Shown: in pieces, positions 23,551-26,226 of the stretch
Layout: each line of letters begins with the position of its first letter
How positions within the stretch are numbered: the stretch's first letter is position 1
DNA from: an uncultured Clostridium sp.
GTDB taxonomy: Bacteria > Bacillota > Clostridia > Lachnospirales > Lachnospiraceae
Assembly (NCBI GenBank): GCA_900541315.1
Contig: UQJF01000029.1
Span: forward strand, 1 to 26,226
DNA length: 26,226 bases
Reading direction: 5' to 3'
Notes under the pieces: model-generated
Databases searched by the model: none
What the model was told of the DNA's origin: nothing
The model's input: only the letters and a program-made list of their open reading frames with translations
Program-made: the position numbers and the translations under genes

Positions 23551-24312
23551 TCAAAATGATTGAAATTCCGTCATAAGGGGACGAAAACGTAAAGGCAGAT
23601 GACTTCTCTGACAATCTGGATTCTTTCTCTGTTCAATGGCAATGGCAGTAAAGAAAGTCTTCCAGAGTTTTTCCCAGTCCTTTTCATCACTTTGTATACA
23701 TATTTTTTCCAGTTCATCACTGGAAATCTCTGCCAGGAACCACTTTTCACCCTTTACATGGACCGCTGCCTTTCCTCTGCCTATATCACAGATCAGCCAG
23801 TTTTCCTCCGGCAGACGGTCTGCAAAGTAAGGTGCTATCAGCTCTGCCACATCATTTTTCGGCTGTATCTTTCCTACTAAAAAGCTTTCCGACATCTGGG
23901 AAAAACGCAAAAATTCAATAAACTGATGCTTTTCGTTATATACGCTTCGACACAGTTTAAAAACTTCATAAACAGCAGGGATCTGAAGCTGGTCAGCAGC
24001 AGATGCACCCCGCAAAAACAATACCTTCAGATACCGGTATATCTTATCTGCACGCAATATATCTTCGCTAAGACAGACCGCATACAGCTGCTCCTGGATC
24101 CGGGAATTTAAATGCCTGCGTACAGTTTCCATCACCTTTTTTACTTTTTCCGATGATGGAACGCACTCTACATAGGATGAAAAAAGTTCTACATTCTGTC
24201 CGCTGTTTTTGATCTCCAGGCGCAGTTCATCCTGAGGGATCTTACTCATTCCCGCATCATAAATACAGCTTAATATACCTTCGTAACCAGGCTCACATAC
24301 AAAAACCGTCAT
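23551..24312 (-). CDS. TIGR03915-type DNA metabolism protein (DUF4130)
   Basis: A 253-residue protein of the family found beside the radical SAM repair-type protein, and in many genomes fused or linked to a uracil-DNA glycosylase-like domain. Marks: MTVFVCEPGYEGILSCIYDA at the start, the YLKVLFLRGASAADQL helix, VYEVFKLCRSVYNEKHQFIEFLRFSQM and PYFADRLPEENWLICDIGRGKAAVH. Activity is not established. AGGAGAG precedes the ATG. The gene starts 20 bp after the radical SAM gene and should share its promoter and DNA-damage control. No UDG domain is fused here. Confidence 0.85.
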   Translation of the reverse strand: MTVFVCEPGYEGILSCIYDAGMSKIPQDELRLEIKNSGQNVELFSSYVECVPSSEKVKKVMETVRRHLNSRIQEQLYAVCLSEDILRADKIYRYLKVLFLRGASAADQLQIPAVYEVFKLCRSVYNEKHQFIEFLRFSQMSESFLVGKIQPKNDVAELIAPYFADRLPEENWLICDIGRGKAAVHVKGEKWFLAEISSDELEKICIQSDEKDWEKLWKTFFTAIAIEQRKNPDCQRSHLPLRFRPLMTEFQSF

Positions 24313-24332
24313 ATCCGTCTCTCCTGTTCATA

Positions 24333-25847
24333 CTACAGCTGGCCAAATATAGCACTATTTGATGCTTCTTTTACCAGCTGATCCTTTAAAATCACGTTTT
24401 TTTCTTCTTCCAGGTGCATATCATCAAACAGGGATAATTGCCTGTAACTGTCCCTGTTTTCTATATCCCATACTTTCCGCCTCTCATCCCCTATAAGGGC
24501 GCTGGTGATGGAATCTTCATCCAGTCTGAAGGAAACTTCCATTTTTCCGGAACAGGTGATAAAATAACGGGCCCGCTTTAAAACAACTCCTATCCGTTTT
24601 AAACCATCAAAATCCAATTTCCCCTGCTTTCTGGCAGAGATGATACGTCTGGCAGATTTCACCCCTACCCCAGGTATACGAAGAAGCTGTTCGTAAGAAG
24701 CTTTATTTATCTCTACAGGAAAATCTTTCAGATTCTGCAGTGCCCAGTCGCACTTGGGATCCAGAAATAAATTAAAATTAGGCTTTTTTTCAGAAAGAAG
24801 TTCCTCTGCCTTAAATCCGTAAAAGCGCAGCAGCCAGTCTGCCTGATAAAGCCGGTGTTCTCTTAAAAGAGGCGGTCCTCCCGGAAGGGATGGCAGATGG
24901 CTGTCCTCATTGACCGGAACATATGCAGAGTAAAAGACACGTTTTAAACCAAAATTATGATAAAGAGCCTGCGTCACAGAAAGCATCTGAAAGTCATTTT
25001 CCGATGTAGCACCTACGATCATCTGGGTACTCTGACCGGCAGGAACAAAGGCTTTTGTTCCATAATATCGCTCTGTAAGGGCAAGACCATGGCTTTCTAT
25101 CCCGCCGGAAAGTATCATAGAATCTTTTTCTGTCAGATCCGGATGTATAAGGGAAGCACCGCCTGCAAAACCGGCTCTGTCAGAAGGATATAATTTCTTA
25201 TATCCTCTGTCATACCCTAGCAGACGCCCAGACAACGCAATTCCCTGCTGTACCTGCCGCATAGGAGCCAGTATCTTCTCTCTTGTCTTTCCAGGAGCCA
25301 GATTTCGAAGGCCTTCAGCTGTAGGAAGTTCTAGATTGATGCTCATACGGTCCGCAAGAAAGCCCATTCTCTCTACCAGTTCCCTGGAAGCACCGGGAAT
25401 GGATTTTACATGAATGTAACCATTGAAATTATACACATTCCTCAGCTTATGAAGAGTTTCATAGATCAGCTCCATAGTATGATCCGCTGTAGACAGAATA
25501 CCAGAACTTAAGAACAGACCTTCAATATAATTTCTCCTGTAAAATTCCATGGTAAGTTTACAAACTTCATCCGGAGTAAATGCAGTCCGCAGCGTATTAT
25601 TGCTGCACCGGTTTACACAATACTTACAATCATAGATGCACTGATTGGTAAAAAGGATCTTTAGTAATGAAATACATCTTCCGTCTGCCGCAAAGCTGTG
25701 GCAGATACCTGCCTCTGAAGAATTTCCCAGGTGTCCTTTCTTTCCTCTGCGCTCTACTCCGCTAGAAGTACAGGCAACGTCATATTTGGCTGCGTCCGTA
25801 AGTATTTTCAGTTTTTCATCTATAGTAAGATTCTCCTGTATCAGCAT
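24333..25847 (-). CDS. Radical SAM protein, putative DNA modification/repair (TIGR03916-type)
   Basis: A 504-residue radical SAM enzyme. The frame opens at 25907, but the promoter -35 box sits there, so ATG 25847 (MLIQENLTIDEKLKIL) is taken, with GGTGGTGATGAG in front. The [4Fe-4S] motif is Cys70, Cys74, Cys77 in TNQCIYDCKYCVNR. Later come LFLSSGI, SINLELPTAEGL and a C-terminal helix-hairpin-helix-like LLRIPGVGVKSARRIISARKQGKL, typical of DNA binding. The family is annotated as a putative DNA modification or repair protein; the reaction is unknown. It forms an operon with the TIGR03915-type gene under two LexA-like sites. Confidence 0.93.
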   Translation of the reverse strand: MLIQENLTIDEKLKILTDAAKYDVACTSSGVERRGKKGHLGNSSEAGICHSFAADGRCISLLKILFTNQCIYDCKYCVNRCSNNTLRTAFTPDEVCKLTMEFYRRNYIEGLFLSSGILSTADHTMELIYETLHKLRNVYNFNGYIHVKSIPGASRELVERMGFLADRMSINLELPTAEGLRNLAPGKTREKILAPMRQVQQGIALSGRLLGYDRGYKKLYPSDRAGFAGGASLIHPDLTEKDSMILSGGIESHGLALTERYYGTKAFVPAGQSTQMIVGATSENDFQMLSVTQALYHNFGLKRVFYSAYVPVNEDSHLPSLPGGPPLLREHRLYQADWLLRFYGFKAEELLSEKKPNFNLFLDPKCDWALQNLKDFPVEINKASYEQLLRIPGVGVKSARRIISARKQGKLDFDGLKRIGVVLKRARYFITCSGKMEVSFRLDEDSITSALIGDERRKVWDIENRDSYRQLSLFDDMHLEEEKNVILKDQLVKEASNSAIFGQL

Positions 25848-25858
25848 CTCATCACCAC

Positions 25859-25873
25859 CAGAACATTTGTTTG
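25859..25873. promoter_or_regulatory. Second LexA-like box at the transcription start
   Basis: AGAAC-ATTT-GTTTG at 25860-25873 matches the Gram-positive LexA consensus CGAAC-N4-GTTCG at eight of ten positions. It lies just downstream of the -10 box. It has the same ATTT centre as the stronger site at 25915-25928. Confidence 0.5.
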
Positions 25874-25878
25874 ATTGT

Positions 25879-25907
25879 ATTTTATCACAGTATCTCCGCA
25901 AATGCAA
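25879..25907 (-). promoter_or_regulatory. Promoter of the radical SAM repair operon
   Basis: On the minus strand: TTGCAT (complement of 25902-25907), 17 nt, TAAAAT (complement of 25879-25884). Transcription would start near 25872, about 25 nt before ATG 25847. Confidence 0.65.
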
Positions 25908-25914
25908 CAGAAAT

Positions 25915-25928
25915 CGAACATTTGTTCT
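25915..25928. promoter_or_regulatory. LexA (SOS) box
   Basis: CGAAC-ATTT-GTTCT matches nine of ten positions of the Gram-positive LexA/DinR consensus CGAAC-N4-GTTCG. It lies just upstream of the -35 box of the radical SAM gene. With the weaker site at 25860-25873 it brackets the promoter, the arrangement expected for tight SOS repression. Confidence 0.75.
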
Positions 25929-26044
25929 TTTGTCTGATGATCAGTGATTGCTTTATATGGATAATGTTGTATGCAGATAAACACTCTTTGAACCTAACGT
26001 GCCATACGATGTACTTAATTGCATTCCCAATATATACGACAAAA
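25929..26044. other. Intergenic stretch with no recognised feature
   Basis: An AT-rich region between the LexA box and the terminator. No open frame, promoter or repeat stands out on either strand. Confidence 0.4.
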
Positions 26045-26084
26045 AACACGGCAGTGTGTACATTTTACGCCATACTGCCGTGTT
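26045..26084 (-). terminator. Terminator of a minus-strand transcript entering from the right
   Basis: AACACGGCAGT (26045-26055) and ACTGCCGTGTT (26074-26084) form a perfect 11-bp stem. On the minus strand it is followed by a T-run that continues through 26041 (T6 in all from the stem end). The gene it ends lies beyond the right edge of the window. Confidence 0.8.
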
Positions 26085-26104
26085 ATCAGGTCACTTACTT
26101 ATGG

Positions 26105-26226
26105 AGTAACAGGTGATACCCTGTTACTATACTAATACTTATATTAATGATGTGAGTGTCAAAAGTAAATATTGCCACTCACTGATGTAACCGGATTGCT
26201 CCATTGCTATGCAATTCCCGCAATCC
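26105..26226. repeat. Cluster of hairpins at the right edge
   Basis: Three inverted repeats in about 120 bp: AGTAACAGG/CCTGTTACT (26105-26113 and 26120-26128), GTGAGTG/CACTCAC (26152-26158 and 26176-26182) and GGATTGC/GCAATCC (26193-26199 and 26220-26226, the last ending at the window edge). No coding sequence is visible. It may be the end of an intergenic repeat or a structured RNA that continues outside. Confidence 0.4.

Noticed and set aside
25848..25907. N-terminal extension of the radical SAM protein
   Set aside because: The -35 and -10 boxes and a LexA-like site lie in it; ATG 25847 has a ribosome site.
1..26226. CRISPR array, tRNA, rRNA, prophage or complete insertion sequence
   Set aside because: No regularly spaced repeats, tRNA-like fold, rRNA stretch, transposase, integrase or phage structural gene was seen.

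Overview
The window looks like chromosomal DNA of a low-to-moderate G+C Gram-positive anaerobe of the Bacillota, most likely a Lachnospiraceae-type Clostridium relative. The evidence is the Firmicutes-only regulator CodY, the gene order comM-dprA-topA-codY-rpsB-tsf, BirA and LexA operators of the Gram-positive type, strong GGAGG ribosome sites and a DUF3877-like protein. The genus cannot be fixed from sequence alone. No rRNA, tRNA, CRISPR array, prophage or complete insertion sequence is visible.

Layout. Positions 121-2113: a YczE-type membrane protein divergent from a PadR regulator, with an ATGT-N8-ACAT palindrome between them, and a convergent DUF3877-like gene that shares a palindromic terminator with padR. 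Positions 2240-4942 (plus strand): a dicarboxylate/amino-acid symporter whose best start is in a different frame from its body, then a broken alpha/beta-hydrolase-AraC fusion. Positions 4973-8892 (minus strand): a four-gene unit read in the order MaoC-like hydratase, BioY biotin transporter, thiolase, AMP-forming acyl ligase, behind a near-consensus promoter overlapped by a BirA operator. Positions 8949-11047: cutC and a bcp-yaaA peroxide-defence pair. Positions 11181-14928: a two-subunit UxaA-family lyase, a nicotinamidase-like hydrolase, a LOG-family protein, a VOC protein and an esterase-like hydrolase. Positions 15202-23434: the housekeeping block tsf, rpsB, codY, topA, dprA, comM, all on the minus strand. 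Positions 23551-25928: a two-gene DNA-repair unit (TIGR03915-like protein and radical SAM protein) behind a promoter flanked by two LexA-type boxes.

How the genes work together. The biotin unit resembles the BirA-controlled yhfU-yhfT-yhfS set of Bacillus subtilis, with a hydratase added in front and a thiolase lacking one of its two catalytic cysteines. This is the best candidate for an undescribed pathway, possibly acyl-CoA or pimelate-type precursor supply for biotin. The radical SAM unit looks DNA-damage inducible. A 157-bp MITE-like element with inverted ends and a 6-8 bp target duplication sits between codY and its terminator, and a partial copy lies at 23463-23533.

Many gene starts here are shorter than the longest open frame. 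They were chosen from ribosome sites and, in four cases (2337, 8743, 14928, 25847), from promoters that lie inside or downstream of the longer reading.
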